Positions 9,357 through 18,427 of a DNA stretch of 64,000 nt are shown piece after piece. Positions within the stretch are counted from its first letter, which is position 1, and each line of letters starts with the position of its first letter. The stretch is from Paenarthrobacter aurescens (GTDB lineage Bacteria; Actinomycetota; Actinomycetes; Actinomycetales; Micrococcaceae), in assembly GCF_025421775.1 (NCBI RefSeq), contig NZ_JAOEFX010000006.1, positions 62,001-126,000 on the forward strand, read 5' to 3'. The notes under the pieces were generated by a model. It saw nothing but the letters and a program-made list of their open reading frames with translations, made no database searches and was not told the DNA's origin. A program made the translations under genes and the position numbers.

Positions 9357-9944
9357 TCAGCGGGCGAACAGCGGCGGTGAAGCAGCCAGTTTCCGGAGCC
9401 CTATGCCGGATGCGATGAGCAGCATCCCGGTCAGGATCGCGAAAGCGGCCAGCATCGCCACGAGGCCCAGGATACCCAAGCCCGGGTTGACCAGGACAAC
9501 GATGCCGAACACGGTGGTGATGAGCCCGGTCAGGAACCAGATACCCCAACTCCGCACGAAGCTCCGTGCGGCCAGGGACAGGACGATTTGTGATAGCCCG
9601 AGGACCAGTGCCCACAATCCTATGAGGACGCCTACAGCCGCGGCGGTGAAACCGGGCCAGGCAACTGCCACAATGCCTGCCGCTATGGAGATGAAGCCAC
9701 CCACCATGGACCAGCGGGAACGGCCCGCGGGATCGTAGAAGTAGTGCGCCACGCTGATGATGCCGTCAATGATCGCGAAGACCCCGAACATCACAACCAC
9801 CACAAACGCGGTGGCACTCGGCAGGAGAAGGATTAAGAGGCCAAAGACGATGGCGAGGACACCCCGGACGATCAAGGCCGTTCCCGGGGTTTTGAACATT
9901 TTGCGATCCGCTGCGTCCGACATACGGTCAGCGTAGCCAACCAC
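9357..9944 (-). CDS. HdeD/DUF308 family membrane protein
   Basis: A protein of up to 195 residues with six closely spaced hydrophobic segments in three similar pairs, the DUF308/HdeD pattern. HdeD is known in enterobacteria as an acid-resistance membrane protein; the actinobacterial role is undefined. The GTG at 9944 lies 5 bases after the response-regulator stop; ATG 9923 is the alternative. The position suggests cotranscription with the upstream two-component system. Confidence 0.8.
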   Translation of the reverse strand: MVGYADRMSDAADRKMFKTPGTALIVRGVLAIVFGLLILLLPSATAFVVVVMFGVFAIIDGIISVAHYFYDPAGRSRWSMVGGFISIAAGIVAVAWPGFTAAAVGVLIGLWALVLGLSQIVLSLAARSFVRSWGIWFLTGLITTVFGIVVLVNPGLGILGLVAMLAAFAILTGMLLIASGIGLRKLAASPPLFAR

Positions 9945-9949
9945 GTGTC

Positions 9950-10576
9950 CTACCGCATCCCCTCGCGCCGTATGGCTGTTGCGATGGCTGCCGCTCGCGT
10001 CTCCACGCCGAGCTTCGCGTAGATGTGGGCGAGGTGCGTCTTCACTGTTGCTTCAGAAATGAACAGCCGTTTTCCGAGATCGCGGTTGCTGAGCCCCTCG
10101 GTCAGCAGGCTGAGCAACTCGGCTTCGCGAGGGGTGAGGATTTCGTCCGGATTGCGCATTTGTTGGAACAGGCGTGAGGCCACCGGGGCGCTCATCACGC
10201 TCTTCCCCTGCACAGCACCCCGGACCGCTGCGAAAATCTCTTCCGGCGCGGCGTCCTTAAGTAGATACCCCATTGCTCCGGCATCCACGGCGCGGACAAT
10301 ATCCGCATCGGAGTCGTAGGTGGTGAAGACGATGACCGCTTGCTTCGGGTGGCGCTGACGGATTTGCTTGATGGCTTCGATGCCGTCCATTCCGGTACCC
10401 ATGGCCAAGTCCATGAGGATTACTGCAGGTGAGTGCTGTTGGGCCGCTTCCACAGCTTCCTCACCGGAAGAGGCTTCACCGACGACGGCGATATCGGCTT
10501 GGGTGCCCAACAACGCCTTGAGTCCGCTCCGGACAACGGTGTGGTCGTCCACGAGGAGGACGGAGATGGTGTTCAC
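9950..10576 (-). CDS. NarL/LuxR-type response regulator (SenR-like)
   Basis: A 208-residue response regulator. The receiver domain (residues 1-125) has the acidic pair at residues 10-11 and phospho-acceptor Asp56 in VILMDLAMG. The C-terminal LuxR helix-turn-helix (about 140-205) contains LTPREAELLSLLTEGLSNRDLGKRL split across its helices. It overlaps the histidine kinase gene by four bases (ATGA), so the partner assignment is firm. The neighbouring exported HbpS-like protein suggests a HbpS-SenS-SenR type redox/haem sensor. Confidence 0.92.
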   Translation of the reverse strand: MNTISVLLVDDHTVVRSGLKALLGTQADIAVVGEASSGEEAVEAAQQHSPAVILMDLAMGTGMDGIEAIKQIRQRHPKQAVIVFTTYDSDADIVRAVDAGAMGYLLKDAAPEEIFAAVRGAVQGKSVMSAPVASRLFQQMRNPDEILTPREAELLSLLTEGLSNRDLGKRLFISEATVKTHLAHIYAKLGVETRAAAIATAIRREGMR

Positions 10577-11745
10577 AGGGCCTCCTTGGCAACGTTTGCC
10601 GGGGCTGCCGGCGGGATCACAGGCAGTTGCGCCGCGATGATGGTGCCTTCACCCGGCATGCTTTCCACTGACAACTCTCCGCCCAACTGTTCCACACGCT
10701 GCCGCATGGCCCGCAAGCCGTATCCTCCGGTTTCCGACGGCGGCGGCACCGTTCCGGGATCAAAGCCGCGGCCGTCGTCGTACACGTCCAAGGTGACGGC
10801 CTCCGGAAGGTACCCGAGGGTCACGCTGGCGTGGTCTGCGTGGGAATGCAGTTTGATGTTGGCCACGGCGCTCTGGGTGACGCGGAGCAGGGCATGCCGT
10901 ACTTCGGAGGGAAGCGGTTGCGGGTCCCCGGTGACGTGGATGCTGACGGTCTCAAAGTACTGCCGTGCCGCGTGCTCCAAGGCCTCGGGAAGAGGTCCCG
11001 TTTCGAGGCCAGGAGCGGAGAGTTCGTGCACCAGGCTACGGGTATCGGCCAGGTTGCGCCTCAACAGATTGCTTGCTCTGCGTACGTCATCATGGGCAGT
11101 TTCAGCCGGCCAGGAGCGCTGGGCTGCCTCGAGGAGGAGCAGGCTGCTGGCCAGCCCCTGCGTCACGGTGTCGTGGATTTCACGTGAAACGCGCTCGCGC
11201 TCGGCAGCGATTCCTGCGGCGCGTTCGCTGGAGGCGAGTCGCTCCTGGTCGCGCTCGATCTTGTCGTAAATCAACGTGAGCAGGGCTCCGGCGGCGAGGG
11301 GGCCCAGCAGCATGGCGACATCCGTCCAGTCGCTCATCCGGAAGAGCCCGACGGCGGTGGCGGCCGCCGTCGCGCCGCCCGCCACGTACCCCGCCCATCC
11401 GCGGAAGGCTGTACGCGTCAGGAAGAAGATGGCGAACGAACACCAGGCGAAGCTCGGGGCGACGATAACCAGCGCCGCCCATGCTGCCACCAGGGCGATC
11501 ATCCAGGGAATCCACAATGGTCGCCGCTGAACGGCGCGTCGATGGGCCACCACGGCGGTCACCGCATACAACACGCACACTGACCCGGCCAGGGCCACCG
11601 TCCACAGGTTGTCTGCGGGGGAGTGGCGCATCACGTACCGGACTGCCGAGGCAACCATCAGGACGGCGAAGCCCAGGTGCACCACGGCGTCAATGCGGCT
11701 GTCGATCCGGCTGCCCGGCCCGGGCCGTGGAGGAGCAGTTGGCAT
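10573..11745 (-). CDS. Sensor histidine kinase, HisKA_3 type (SenS-like)
   Basis: A 390-residue membrane kinase. Five or six hydrophobic segments lie between residues 20 and 160 with short loops, followed by a coiled linker. The HisKA_3 dimerisation domain has phospho-acceptor His191 in SREIHDTVTQG. The HATPase domain has DDGRGFDPG and GGYGLRAMRQRV. An open frame extends upstream to 11979, but its first 78 residues read like non-coding; ATG 11745 gives a normal N-terminus. The small extracellular part means an accessory protein could deliver the signal, consistent with the divergent HbpS-like gene. Confidence 0.9.
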   Translation of the reverse strand: MPTAPPRPGPGSRIDSRIDAVVHLGFAVLMVASAVRYVMRHSPADNLWTVALAGSVCVLYAVTAVVAHRRAVQRRPLWIPWMIALVAAWAALVIVAPSFAWCSFAIFFLTRTAFRGWAGYVAGGATAAATAVGLFRMSDWTDVAMLLGPLAAGALLTLIYDKIERDQERLASSERAAGIAAERERVSREIHDTVTQGLASSLLLLEAAQRSWPAETAHDDVRRASNLLRRNLADTRSLVHELSAPGLETGPLPEALEHAARQYFETVSIHVTGDPQPLPSEVRHALLRVTQSAVANIKLHSHADHASVTLGYLPEAVTLDVYDDGRGFDPGTVPPPSETGGYGLRAMRQRVEQLGGELSVESMPGEGTIIAAQLPVIPPAAPANVAKEAL

Positions 11746-11933
11746 GGGGTGTTCCCGATTCCGTTGGGGGCGTTCTTTCCATGCTAGGTCCCTTGCCGTT
11801 GTTGGTCTCTCCACCTTTTGGCTGATACGGCCGGCGAAAGGTATGAGCCCGGCGCCTGCTTCGGGCCGATGCCGCAGCGGTTCCGTCCCGGGAGCATGGA
11901 GGTGTACCCGATGCTTACTATGAGGAGAATTCC

Positions 11934-12509
11934 GTGAAGAAGTCCAACAAGATGATTGCCGCTGCCGCTGCCGGAGCACTGTTGCTCACCGGCGGAATCA
12001 CGGCCGTAGCCAATGCCGTGGCACCGGCGGCCGCACCCGTTGCCGCGCCGGCGAAGGTTGCCGCAGATGTTCAGCCTGCACCGGAGAACGTCGTTGCCCA
12101 GAACCGCATCACCGTGGGCGCCTCGAGCAAGGCCGTCAACGCTGCGCTTGCCAAGTGCCAGGCGGACAAGCTGCCGTTCGTGACTGTGGCTCTGGTTGAC
12201 CGTTTCGGCACCGTCCAGGCCCTGCTCCGCGGCGACAACGCTGCCGAGCACACCATCGAAGCCGCCAAGCAGAAGGCCTACACGGCTGCAGCCTTCGGTG
12301 CTCCCACCAGCGAACTCGCCAAGCGCATCAACGGCAACGGCCCGTCCATCGCCGACCTCCCCGGCACGCTCTTCCTGGGCGGCGGCGTCCCGCTCAAGGT
12401 CAACGGTGTTTCGGTGGCAGGCATCGGCGTCGGCGGCGCTCCCGACGGCGCGCTCGACGAAGCCTGCGCCACCGCGGGTGCTGAGGCCCTGGCCGTGGCA
12501 GCGAAGTAG
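11934..12509 (+). CDS. Exported haem-binding protein, GlcG/HbpS family
   Basis: A 191-residue secreted protein. A signal peptide (KKSNKM, then an Ala/Leu-rich core, cut near residue 26-30) is followed by an Ala/Pro-rich linker and a GlcG/HbpS (DUF336) domain. That domain contains HTIEAAKQKAYTAAAFG and a glycine-rich LGGGVPLKV segment. HbpS of Streptomyces reticuli is an extracellular haem-binding protein that modulates the SenS-SenR two-component system. Here the gene diverges from just such a kinase/regulator pair across 188 bases. The GTG start has AGGAG upstream. Confidence 0.85.
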   Translation: MKKSNKMIAAAAAGALLLTGGITAVANAVAPAAAPVAAPAKVAADVQPAPENVVAQNRITVGASSKAVNAALAKCQADKLPFVTVALVDRFGTVQALLRGDNAAEHTIEAAKQKAYTAAAFGAPTSELAKRINGNGPSIADLPGTLFLGGGVPLKVNGVSVAGIGVGGAPDGALDEACATAGAEALAVAAK

Positions 12510-12511
12510 CC

Positions 12512-13282
12512 ATGAATCCTCGTGGAGTTTTTGTACAGATACCGCCCTTATGGAAGCGTTTTAGGGGCGTTTTCTGTACAAAAACTCCCGTGGTTGGGGC
12601 GGGATTGCTGGTGCTTGCGCTGCTGTCCGGATGTACGACGGCGGCAACCCCGCAGTCCGGCGCGCAGGCTTCCAGCCCGCAGCCTTCCAGCCCCGTCCCG
12701 ACTCCCGCAGCCCCCACCTCAACCGCGGCGTCGAGCCCAAGTCCCGGCCCGGCGTCGTCGAACGCGTCGCCGCCCAAACTCTCACCGGAGGTCCAAACGG
12801 AAACCGACCAGCAACTGATCCTCGCCGCGAAAGCCAACGATGTGGCGAGGGTCCGCGAACTGATCGCGGCCGGCGGCAACGTCAATGCCAAGGACGACAT
12901 CCAGGACTCAGCGTTCCTCTACGCCGGAGCCGAAGGCTTCAACGAGGTCCTTCAGTTGACGCTGGCTGCCGGAGCCGATGTACGCAGCATTAATAGGTAC
13001 GGCGGCACGGCCCTGATCCCGGCGAGTGAACACGGGCATACGGAGACGGTCCGGATCCTCATCGCCGCCGGTGTGCCCGTGGACCACGTCAATAATCTTG
13101 GATGGACCGCCATGCAGGAAGCCATCCTGCTCAACAACGGCGGCCCCAAGCAGCAGGACGTGGTCCGGCAACTTCTCGCGGCCGGAGCCAACCCGAACAT
13201 CCGCGATCCCCAGGGCCGAACCGCCCTGCACAATGCAGAGCGGCTCGGATTCAAGGAGATCGCGGCGCTGATCCGGGGCTAG
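12512..13282 (+). CDS. Ankyrin-repeat lipoprotein
   Basis: A 256-residue protein with a hydrophobic stretch and lipobox LLSGC near residues 29-41, then a Ser/Pro/Ala-rich linker. From about residue 105 there are four to five ankyrin repeats (DQQLILAAKANDVARVRELIAAGGNVNAKD and successors; quoted motif truncated in meaning to its core LIAAGGNVNAKD). Ankyrin repeats bind proteins; the ligand is unknown. The first 26 codons coincide with a long inverted repeat. A GTG at 12590 is an alternative start, but it would leave no positive charge before the hydrophobic core. The stop overlaps the thiolase stop in CTAG. Confidence 0.78.
   Translation: MNPRGVFVQIPPLWKRFRGVFCTKTPVVGAGLLVLALLSGCTTAATPQSGAQASSPQPSSPVPTPAAPTSTAASSPSPGPASSNASPPKLSPEVQTETDQQLILAAKANDVARVRELIAAGGNVNAKDDIQDSAFLYAGAEGFNEVLQLTLAAGADVRSINRYGGTALIPASEHGHTETVRILIAAGVPVDHVNNLGWTAMQEAILLNNGGPKQQDVVRQLLAAGANPNIRDPQGRTALHNAERLGFKEIAALIRG
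12524..12588. repeat. 65-bp inverted repeat spanning the ankyrin gene start
   Basis: Perfect 16-bp arms (12524-12539 and 12573-12588, GGAGTTTTTGTACAGA and its complement) enclose a partly complementary centre with CGCCC and GGGCG. It follows the haem-binding protein stop by 14 bases and could end that transcript. It also reads in frame as the first codons of the ankyrin gene. The shape suggests a dispersed REP/MITE-like element, but no second copy is in this window. Confidence 0.8.
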
Positions 13283-14481
13283 ATGGCCTCCAGCACGCTC
13301 ACGTAGTTGGCGATGCCCACGCCGCCCATGTTCTGGACGGCACCCCGACGGGCATTCGGGAGCTGCATGTCGCCGGCCGTGCCGCTGAGCTGCATGGCCG
13401 CGATGACGTGCTGCGACACACCCGTGGCACCCACTGGGTGGCCCTTTGCTTTCAGGCCGCCGGAGACGTTGATGGGCAGCCTGCCGTCCTTGAAGACCCA
13501 CCCTTCCTGGACGGCGCGACTGCCTTCGCCGCGCGGTGTCAGGCCCATGGCTTCGTACATGATGAGTTCCGCGATGGTGAAGCAGTCGTGGACCTCGGCG
13601 AAGTCCAGGCCCTCAATGCCGACGCCTGCCATGGTGAATGCACGCTCCCACGACGCCCTGGTGGCGGCGAATTCGGTGGGATCGCGCTTCTCCGCCGGGA
13701 AGAAGTCGTTCGCGTGGCCAAAACCAGCCAAGCGCACAGGTGCGGTTGCGCCTCCGGTTGCCGACGTTGAGAGCACGACGGCGGCCGCTCCGTCCGAGAC
13801 CGGCGAACAGTCCGTGCGGCGCAAGGGCTCGGCCACCATGGGGTTCTTCTCGGAAATGGTCCGGCAGAACTCTACGCCGAAGTCGCGGTGCATCTGGGCA
13901 TACGGGTTGTCCATGCCGTTGTGGTGGTTCTTGGCGGCGATGGAACCGAGAACGTCGCCCAGCGATTCACCCGCTATCTTTGCCCCGTAACGCTTGTCGT
14001 AATGCTTGGCCACCTCTGCGAACAGGCCCGTGAATCCCGTGCTGGACGCCTTGCCGGCCATTTCGTAGGAAGCTCCGAGGAGGGCTGCCCCCACCACATC
14101 CGCGCCGGCGTCGGTCATCTTCTCGGCACCGATCACCAGCACGTTCCGGGCGGTTCCGGCGAGTACAGCCTTCACTCCTTGCTGGAACGCCGCTGAGCCG
14201 GAAGCACAGGCGTTCTCCGTGCGGGTGGCGGGGACGTTGGCGAGGTCTGCGGAGAGCTGGAGGGCCAGGGACGACGTGAAGCCCAGTGGCTGCATGCCGG
14301 AGTTGAACTGGCCGAGGTAGATCTCGTCGATGTCCTTGGGGTCCAGCCCGGAGTTGCTGATTGCTTCGCCCGCCACTTGGACGATCAGTGATTCCAGGGT
14401 GTCATCAGCCAGTTTGCCGAACTTGCTGTGCCCCCACCCGGTGAGCAGGATGTCTTTGCCGAACTGGTCTTTCAAGCTCAT
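13279..14481 (-). CDS. Thiolase family protein (acetyl-CoA acetyltransferase, SCP-x-like)
   Basis: A 400-residue thiolase that cleaves or condenses acyl-CoA. The nucleophile is the Cys in [11 protein letters not shown]. The second catalytic region is [10 protein letters not shown], and [14 protein letters not shown] is the conserved C-terminal His loop. The usual final CxG motif is absent ([10 protein letters not shown] instead), as in SCP-x-type thiolases. Its start overlaps the end of the CoA-transferase B gene by four bases. The operon would activate a 3-oxo acid with CoA and then thiolytically cleave it. The natural acid is not evident. Confidence 0.9.
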   Translation of the reverse strand: MSLKDQFGKDILLTGWGHSKFGKLADDTLESLIVQVAGEAISNSGLDPKDIDEIYLGQFNSGMQPLGFTSSLALQLSADLANVPATRTENACASGSAAFQQGVKAVLAGTARNVLVIGAEKMTDAGADVVGAALLGASYEMAGKASSTGFTGLFAEVAKHYDKRYGAKIAGESLGDVLGSIAAKNHHNGMDNPYAQMHRDFGVEFCRTISEKNPMVAEPLRRTDCSPVSDGAAAVVLSTSATGGATAPVRLAGFGHANDFFPAEKRDPTEFAATRASWERAFTMAGVGIEGLDFAEVHDCFTIAELIMYEAMGLTPRGEGSRAVQEGWVFKDGRLPINVSGGLKAKGHPVGATGVSQHVIAAMQLSGTAGDMQLPNARRGAVQNMGGVGIANYVSVLEAI

Positions 14482-15176
14482 GCGTGTGCTCCTTCGAGGG
14501 TGTTTTCCTGTGCTTTTTCGAGGGCGACCGCAAACTCTGCGTCCGTCCTGCTGCGGACTTCCTCAACGGTGATGCCGGGGGCGAGACGGGTCAGGCGCAG
14601 CCGGGCGCCGCCGTCGTGCGTTTCTTCATCCGGTGCGATATCGAAAACCGCCAGATCTGTGATGATCCGGTCAACGCATCCGAGCCCGGTCAAGGGGAGG
14701 GTGCATTCGGTGACGATCTTGGCCGCGCCATCCTTGGCGTTGTGTTCCGTAAGAACAACCACCCGCGGCGTTCCCGCCACCAGATCCATCGCACCGCCCA
14801 TGCCTTTCACCATCTTTCCCGGGATGGTCCAGTTTGCGAGGTCGCCGTTGCCGGACACCTGCATCGCGCCCAGGATGGCCACCTTCACGTGCCCGCCGCG
14901 GATCATGCCGAACGAGGTAGCGGAGTCGAAGATACTCCCGCCGGGGGTGATGGTTACGGTCTGCTTCCCGGCGTTAATGAGGTCAGCGTCTTCCTCGCCT
15001 TCGTAGGGGAAGGGGCCCATACCGAGCAGGCCGTTCTCGCTTTGAAGGACCACCCGTACGCCGTCGGGCAGGTTGTTGGCCACCAGCGTGGGGATGCCGA
15101 TCCCGAGGTTGACGTAGTCGCCGTCGTTCAGTTCTTCGGCCGCAATCGCTGCCATTTCGTCGCGTGTCCATGCCAT
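14478..15176 (-). CDS. 3-oxoacid CoA-transferase, subunit B
   Basis: A 232-residue beta subunit. [10 protein letters not shown] contains the catalytic glutamate that forms the glutamyl-CoA thioester. [12 protein letters not shown] near the N-terminus and GGAMDLVAG are family motifs. It follows subunit A by 20 bases and overlaps the thiolase by four bases. The pair would move CoA from an acyl donor such as succinyl-CoA to a 3-oxo acid (acetoacetate or 3-oxoadipate type). Confidence 0.9.
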   Translation of the reverse strand: MAWTRDEMAAIAAEELNDGDYVNLGIGIPTLVANNLPDGVRVVLQSENGLLGMGPFPYEGEEDADLINAGKQTVTITPGGSIFDSATSFGMIRGGHVKVAILGAMQVSGNGDLANWTIPGKMVKGMGGAMDLVAGTPRVVVLTEHNAKDGAAKIVTECTLPLTGLGCVDRIITDLAVFDIAPDEETHDGGARLRLTRLAPGITVEEVRSRTDAEFAVALEKAQENTLEGAHA

Positions 15177-15196
15177 GGTGATGTGCTCCTTTGCTT

Positions 15197-15928
15197 CTAA
15201 ACCGTGAGGGCTTCGGCCCGCTGCACTTCAGGGCGGGGCCGGACCGTGCGTTGTTCGATGTCCTTGACGCGATCGGTCGCCTGCACCAGCCGTTGGACGT
15301 AGACGCCCGGGGTGACGACGTGGTTGGGGTCCAGCTCGCCCGGCTGCACAATGACTTCGGCCTCGGCGATGGTCACCTTGCCTGCGGTGGCGACCACGGG
15401 GTTGAAGTTCCGCGCGGTATAGCGGTAAATCAGGTTGCCGTCTGTATCTGCCGTGTGGGCGTGGACCAGCGCGACGTCGGCAGTGATGGCGCGCTCGCGG
15501 ACGTACGTCACGCCGTCGAACTCTTCCAGCGGTTTGCCTTCGGCAACCAAGGTGCCGACGCCGGTCCGCGTGTAGAAGGCGGGAATGCCTGCGCCGCCGG
15601 CGCGGAGACGCTCGGCGAGGGTGCCCTGCGGCGTGAACTCGACCTCCAGTTGGCCGGCCAGGTACTGCTCAGCGAAGAGCTTGTTTTCGCCGACATAAGA
15701 CGCGATGACCTTCCGGACCTGACCGGCTTCGATCAGAACGCCGAGTCCCTTGCCGTCCACGCCCATGTTGTTGGAGACGATGGTGAGGTCCTTCGCACCC
15801 GACTCGCGGACGGCGTCTATCAGGTCGGCGGGGATGCCGCTGAGGCCAAAACCCCCGACGGCGATGGTCAGGCCATCTGCCATCAGGTCATGGAGCGCCT
15901 GGGCTGCGCTCGCGTGGATTATGGACAT
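15197..15928 (-). CDS. 3-oxoacid CoA-transferase, subunit A
   Basis: A 243-residue alpha subunit. The N-terminal [18 protein letters not shown] is the glycine-rich CoA-binding loop, followed by [15 protein letters not shown]. It is the first gene of a three-gene operon with subunit B and a thiolase. A divergent IclR regulator and two similar palindromes lie upstream, which points to substrate-inducible expression. Confidence 0.9.
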   Translation of the reverse strand: MSIIHASAAQALHDLMADGLTIAVGGFGLSGIPADLIDAVRESGAKDLTIVSNNMGVDGKGLGVLIEAGQVRKVIASYVGENKLFAEQYLAGQLEVEFTPQGTLAERLRAGGAGIPAFYTRTGVGTLVAEGKPLEEFDGVTYVRERAITADVALVHAHTADTDGNLIYRYTARNFNPVVATAGKVTIAEAEVIVQPGELDPNHVVTPGVYVQRLVQATDRVKDIEQRTVRPRPEVQRAEALTV

Positions 15929-15961
15929 TCTGGACTCCTCATTGAGTGTGGCTGGATGGTA

Positions 15962-15974
15962 TCCACTTTGTGGA
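15962..15974. promoter_or_regulatory. Candidate IclR operator 1
   Basis: TCCACTTTGTGGA is a perfect 5-3-5 inverted repeat, 34 bp upstream of the CoA-transferase A start. A near copy lies at 16073-16085 by the regulator. Confidence 0.55.
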
Positions 15975-16072
15975 CTCGTTCCCTCTGCACTGGAGCCTAG
16001 GTTCCTTCTGGGGGAGTGGTCAACGAGCGGGGGTATTGGCTACTCACGGTGTGGACGCTAGGCTGGAAGGTG

Positions 16073-16085
16073 TCCATATTGTGGA
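16073..16085. promoter_or_regulatory. Candidate IclR operator 2
   Basis: TCCATATTGTGGA repeats the pattern of the site at 15962 with one mismatch between arms. It lies 21 bp before the IclR start, a natural place for autoregulation. Confidence 0.5.
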
Positions 16086-16106
16086 TGAATTCTTCGAAAG
16101 GGTCCC

Positions 16107-16871
16107 GTGGCGGTGCAAGGAGCGCAGGTTGTAGGCAGGGTGGCCTTGCTGATGCGACTGGTGGGGCGCAAACCGGAAGGGACGTCCCTGGCGGGCTTGG
16201 TCCGTGAATCCGGGCTTACGCGTCCCACCGTCCACCGGCTCCTGACGTCGTTGGCTGCCGAGGGCTTGCTTGAACACCACTCCGGCACCGGGAAATGGGT
16301 CCTGGGCCCGGAGATCTTCCTGCTGGGATCAGTAGCTGCTGCTCGTTTCCCTATGGAGGACATTGCCCGGCCGTCCCTGCGCAGATTGGCTGCGGAGACG
16401 GGGGAGAGCGCGTTCTTCTCGATCCGTCGCGGGAATGAAACTGTGTGCGTGTTGCGCGAAGAGGGCTCGTTCCCGGTGAGGTCCTTTGTGCTGCACGAGG
16501 GCGTGCGCTTTCCGCTGGGAGTGGCCTCTGCGGGGACGGCCATCATGGCTTTCCTACCGACTGACGAACAGGAATCCCTGCTGGGGGACTGGCCAGGACA
16601 TGCCGGCGACTTCGCCCTGGGGCATCCTGCTGCCGTGGTGCTGGACAACCTGGAACGGACGCGGCTGACGGGTTACTCCGTCAATCCCGGGCTGATCTTG
16701 GAAGGAAGCTGGGGGATGGGCGCCGCCGTCTTCGACCAACAGGGACGGCCTATGTGGGCTCTTTCCTTGACGGGGATCGAGCCCAGGTTCCGGGCGGACC
16801 GTCAGGAATTCCTGGGCAAGCTGTTGCTCGAGGAAGCCCACCGAATGACGGCCAGGTTGCAGGGCGGCTAG
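16107..16871 (+). CDS. IclR-family transcriptional regulator
   Basis: A 254-residue regulator. A winged helix (about residues 10-60, SLAGLVRESGLTRPTVHRLL) is followed by the IclR effector domain, with FPLGVASAGTAIMAF and the VNPGLILEGSWGMGAAV segment typical of the ligand pocket. It diverges from the CoA-transferase/thiolase operon, its likely target. The GTG start has only a weak upstream ribosome site. Its stop overlaps that of the convergent acetyltransferase gene in CTAG. Confidence 0.9.
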   Translation: MAVQGAQVVGRVALLMRLVGRKPEGTSLAGLVRESGLTRPTVHRLLTSLAAEGLLEHHSGTGKWVLGPEIFLLGSVAAARFPMEDIARPSLRRLAAETGESAFFSIRRGNETVCVLREEGSFPVRSFVLHEGVRFPLGVASAGTAIMAFLPTDEQESLLGDWPGHAGDFALGHPAAVVLDNLERTRLTGYSVNPGLILEGSWGMGAAVFDQQGRPMWALSLTGIEPRFRADRQEFLGKLLLEEAHRMTARLQGG

Positions 16872-17482
16872 CTGAGGTCGAGGCGCATCAGCACCCGGGG
16901 GAAGCCGTTGAGCACGGAGGTCGTCTCAGCTACCTTCTTGAAACCTGCCTTCTCGAAGAGCTTCCGCGTGCCTACGTAGGCCATGGTCAGATCAACCTTG
17001 CCGCCCTTATTGTCCACGGGATAACCCTCAATGGCGGGCGCGCCGTGGCTCTTGGCGAAGTCGATGGCTCCGCGCAGGAGTTCATGGGAGATGCCTTTGC
17101 CGCGATGCCCGGGCCTGACACGGATGCACCACACCGACCACACATTGCTCTCGTCCATGTGGGGGATCTTGCGGTTCTTCGCGAAAGTGGTGTCCGCGCG
17201 GGGGTGGACTGCTGCCCACCCGACTACTTCGTCGCCGTCGTAGGCCAACACGCCGGGAGGCGGGTCCTCTGAGACCAGCTTCTTCACGAACTTCCCGCGC
17301 TCCTGTTTCTGGAGCTCCTGGTTCAGTTTGGACGGGATCCTGTAACTCAGGCACCAGCACACGTTGGAATCAGGGCTCTTGGGCCCCACCATGGTCTTCA
17401 CGTCATCGAACTCTGTTGCGGGCCGCACTTCGATTGCCATGGCGCCCATCTTGTCACTGGCCTGCGAACCTGCGCTAGACAC
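16868..17482 (-). CDS. GNAT-family N-acetyltransferase
   Basis: A protein of up to 204 residues. The acetyl-CoA loop is visible as IRVRPGHRGKGISHELL, after a core strand WSVWCIRV; the C-terminus VGTRKLFEKAGFKKVAET is the usual final motif. The substrate is unknown. The GTG at 17482 is crowded against the ribosome site, so ATG 17449 or ATG 17440 (MAIEVRPATEF) may be the true start. It converges on the IclR gene. Confidence 0.82.
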   Translation of the reverse strand: MSSAGSQASDKMGAMAIEVRPATEFDDVKTMVGPKSPDSNVCWCLSYRIPSKLNQELQKQERGKFVKKLVSEDPPPGVLAYDGDEVVGWAAVHPRADTTFAKNRKIPHMDESNVWSVWCIRVRPGHRGKGISHELLRGAIDFAKSHGAPAIEGYPVDNKGGKVDLTMAYVGTRKLFEKAGFKKVAETTSVLNGFPRVLMRLDLS

Positions 17483-17623
17483 TCCGCCGTGATATTCAAG
17501 CCCCCTGCCAATGAGTTATCCACAGGCGTTGTTAGTGTGACTTGTTGCCCCGAAAGGTGAAGGCCTAGGTTCGCCGTACAGCAGCGACGACAAACGCCGC
17601 TGCATTAAAAGGGCGGTATTGGC

Positions 17624-17800
17624 ATGTCTGTTCCTACCTTTAAGAAGAATTCCGCTGCTGCAGCCGTAACAGGCCTCTTGGTCGTCGGAACGATGGCTGC
17701 GGTTGCCCAGCCTGCAGCCGCAGTAGAGGGACGCTGCAGTGAGTCCTGGCAGTTGATGAACTATGCCAACATGACCTCCTACGGTTGGGCTCGGGTGTAG
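17624..17800 (+). CDS. 58-residue exported peptide, possible substrate of the adjacent ABC system
   Basis: A short gene starting at ATG 17624 with AAGGGCGG upstream. It encodes a Lys-Lys N-terminus, an Ala/Val/Leu core and a signal-peptidase site after PAAA (about residue 33). The mature part would be about 25 residues, beginning VEGRCSES and ending YGWARV, with one Cys and three aromatic clusters. I recognise no family. The lipoprotein gene starts 6 bases after its stop, so it heads an operon with a lipoprotein, a peptidoglycan-binding membrane protein and a MacB-like transporter. A bacteriocin or signal peptide is inferred from this context only. Confidence 0.62.
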   Translation: MSVPTFKKNSAAAAVTGLLVVGTMAAVAQPAAAVEGRCSESWQLMNYANMTSYGWARV

Positions 17801-17806
17801 CAAGCC

Positions 17807-18427
17807 ATGACCCGTCCTCATCGCTACAGGCGACATGCCGTGATCCTCTTCGCCACGGCACTATCGATCGCCGGTTGTTCGAGTGATGGGAACGCCGAGG
17901 AAATCGGCCCACAGGGCCGGCAAAATTCAGAGACCCCGGATTTTTCCGGGCCCTGGGCCGATTACTTCCGCTCCGCCTATTCTGCTGCTACTACGGATCT
18001 TCAGCGGGAGGTTCTGTCCGATGAGAAAATCACGGAACAAGAAAACAATGAGGTCAGGACCGCCTTTGTGTCCTGCATGGCTGCGTTTGATATCCACGTG
18101 GAACTGCAGGAAAAGGATTCAATCAAGTCTGTAGCACCGTCGTCGATGACCGACGCCAAATACAACGAAATAAGCAATGATTGCAGGGCAGATACATCGG
18201 GTCAAATATCTGGTCTCTACTACCAAATGGGTCGGAACCCTGACAATAGGGATGAGTTCGCCATTATGGCCGAGTGTCTGGCCAAAAGCGGTTTAGCGGA
18301 ACCCGGGTATTCCGCGCAGGACTACGAGGCGGGGTTCAAAGAGCAAAAATATTCCTTCGACGCCGAAGACTCCAGGTTCCGGTCCTGCAGTTTGGATCCA
18401 CTTAATCTCGAAGGAAGCGCGCCTTGA
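17807..18427 (+). CDS. Lipoprotein of peptide/ABC operon
   Basis: A 206-residue protein with a basic N-terminus (RPHRYRRH), a hydrophobic core and lipobox SIAGC, so it is anchored outside the membrane. The mature part is acidic with four further cysteines (VSCMAAF, NDCRADT, AECLAKS and RSCSLDP), likely disulphide-bonded. No domain is recognised. GC content and codon use are lower than in neighbouring metabolic genes. It sits directly between the exported peptide and the transport genes and overlaps the next gene in TTGA. A role as immunity or substrate-binding lipoprotein is an inference. Confidence 0.78.
   Translation: MTRPHRYRRHAVILFATALSIAGCSSDGNAEEIGPQGRQNSETPDFSGPWADYFRSAYSAATTDLQREVLSDEKITEQENNEVRTAFVSCMAAFDIHVELQEKDSIKSVAPSSMTDAKYNEISNDCRADTSGQISGLYYQMGRNPDNRDEFAIMAECLAKSGLAEPGYSAQDYEAGFKEQKYSFDAEDSRFRSCSLDPLNLEGSAP

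Noticed and set aside
17516..17524. TTATCCACA, a perfect DnaA-box sequence
   Set aside because: Single copy with no cluster of boxes, AT-rich region or dnaA/dnaN neighbours; not evidence for an origin.
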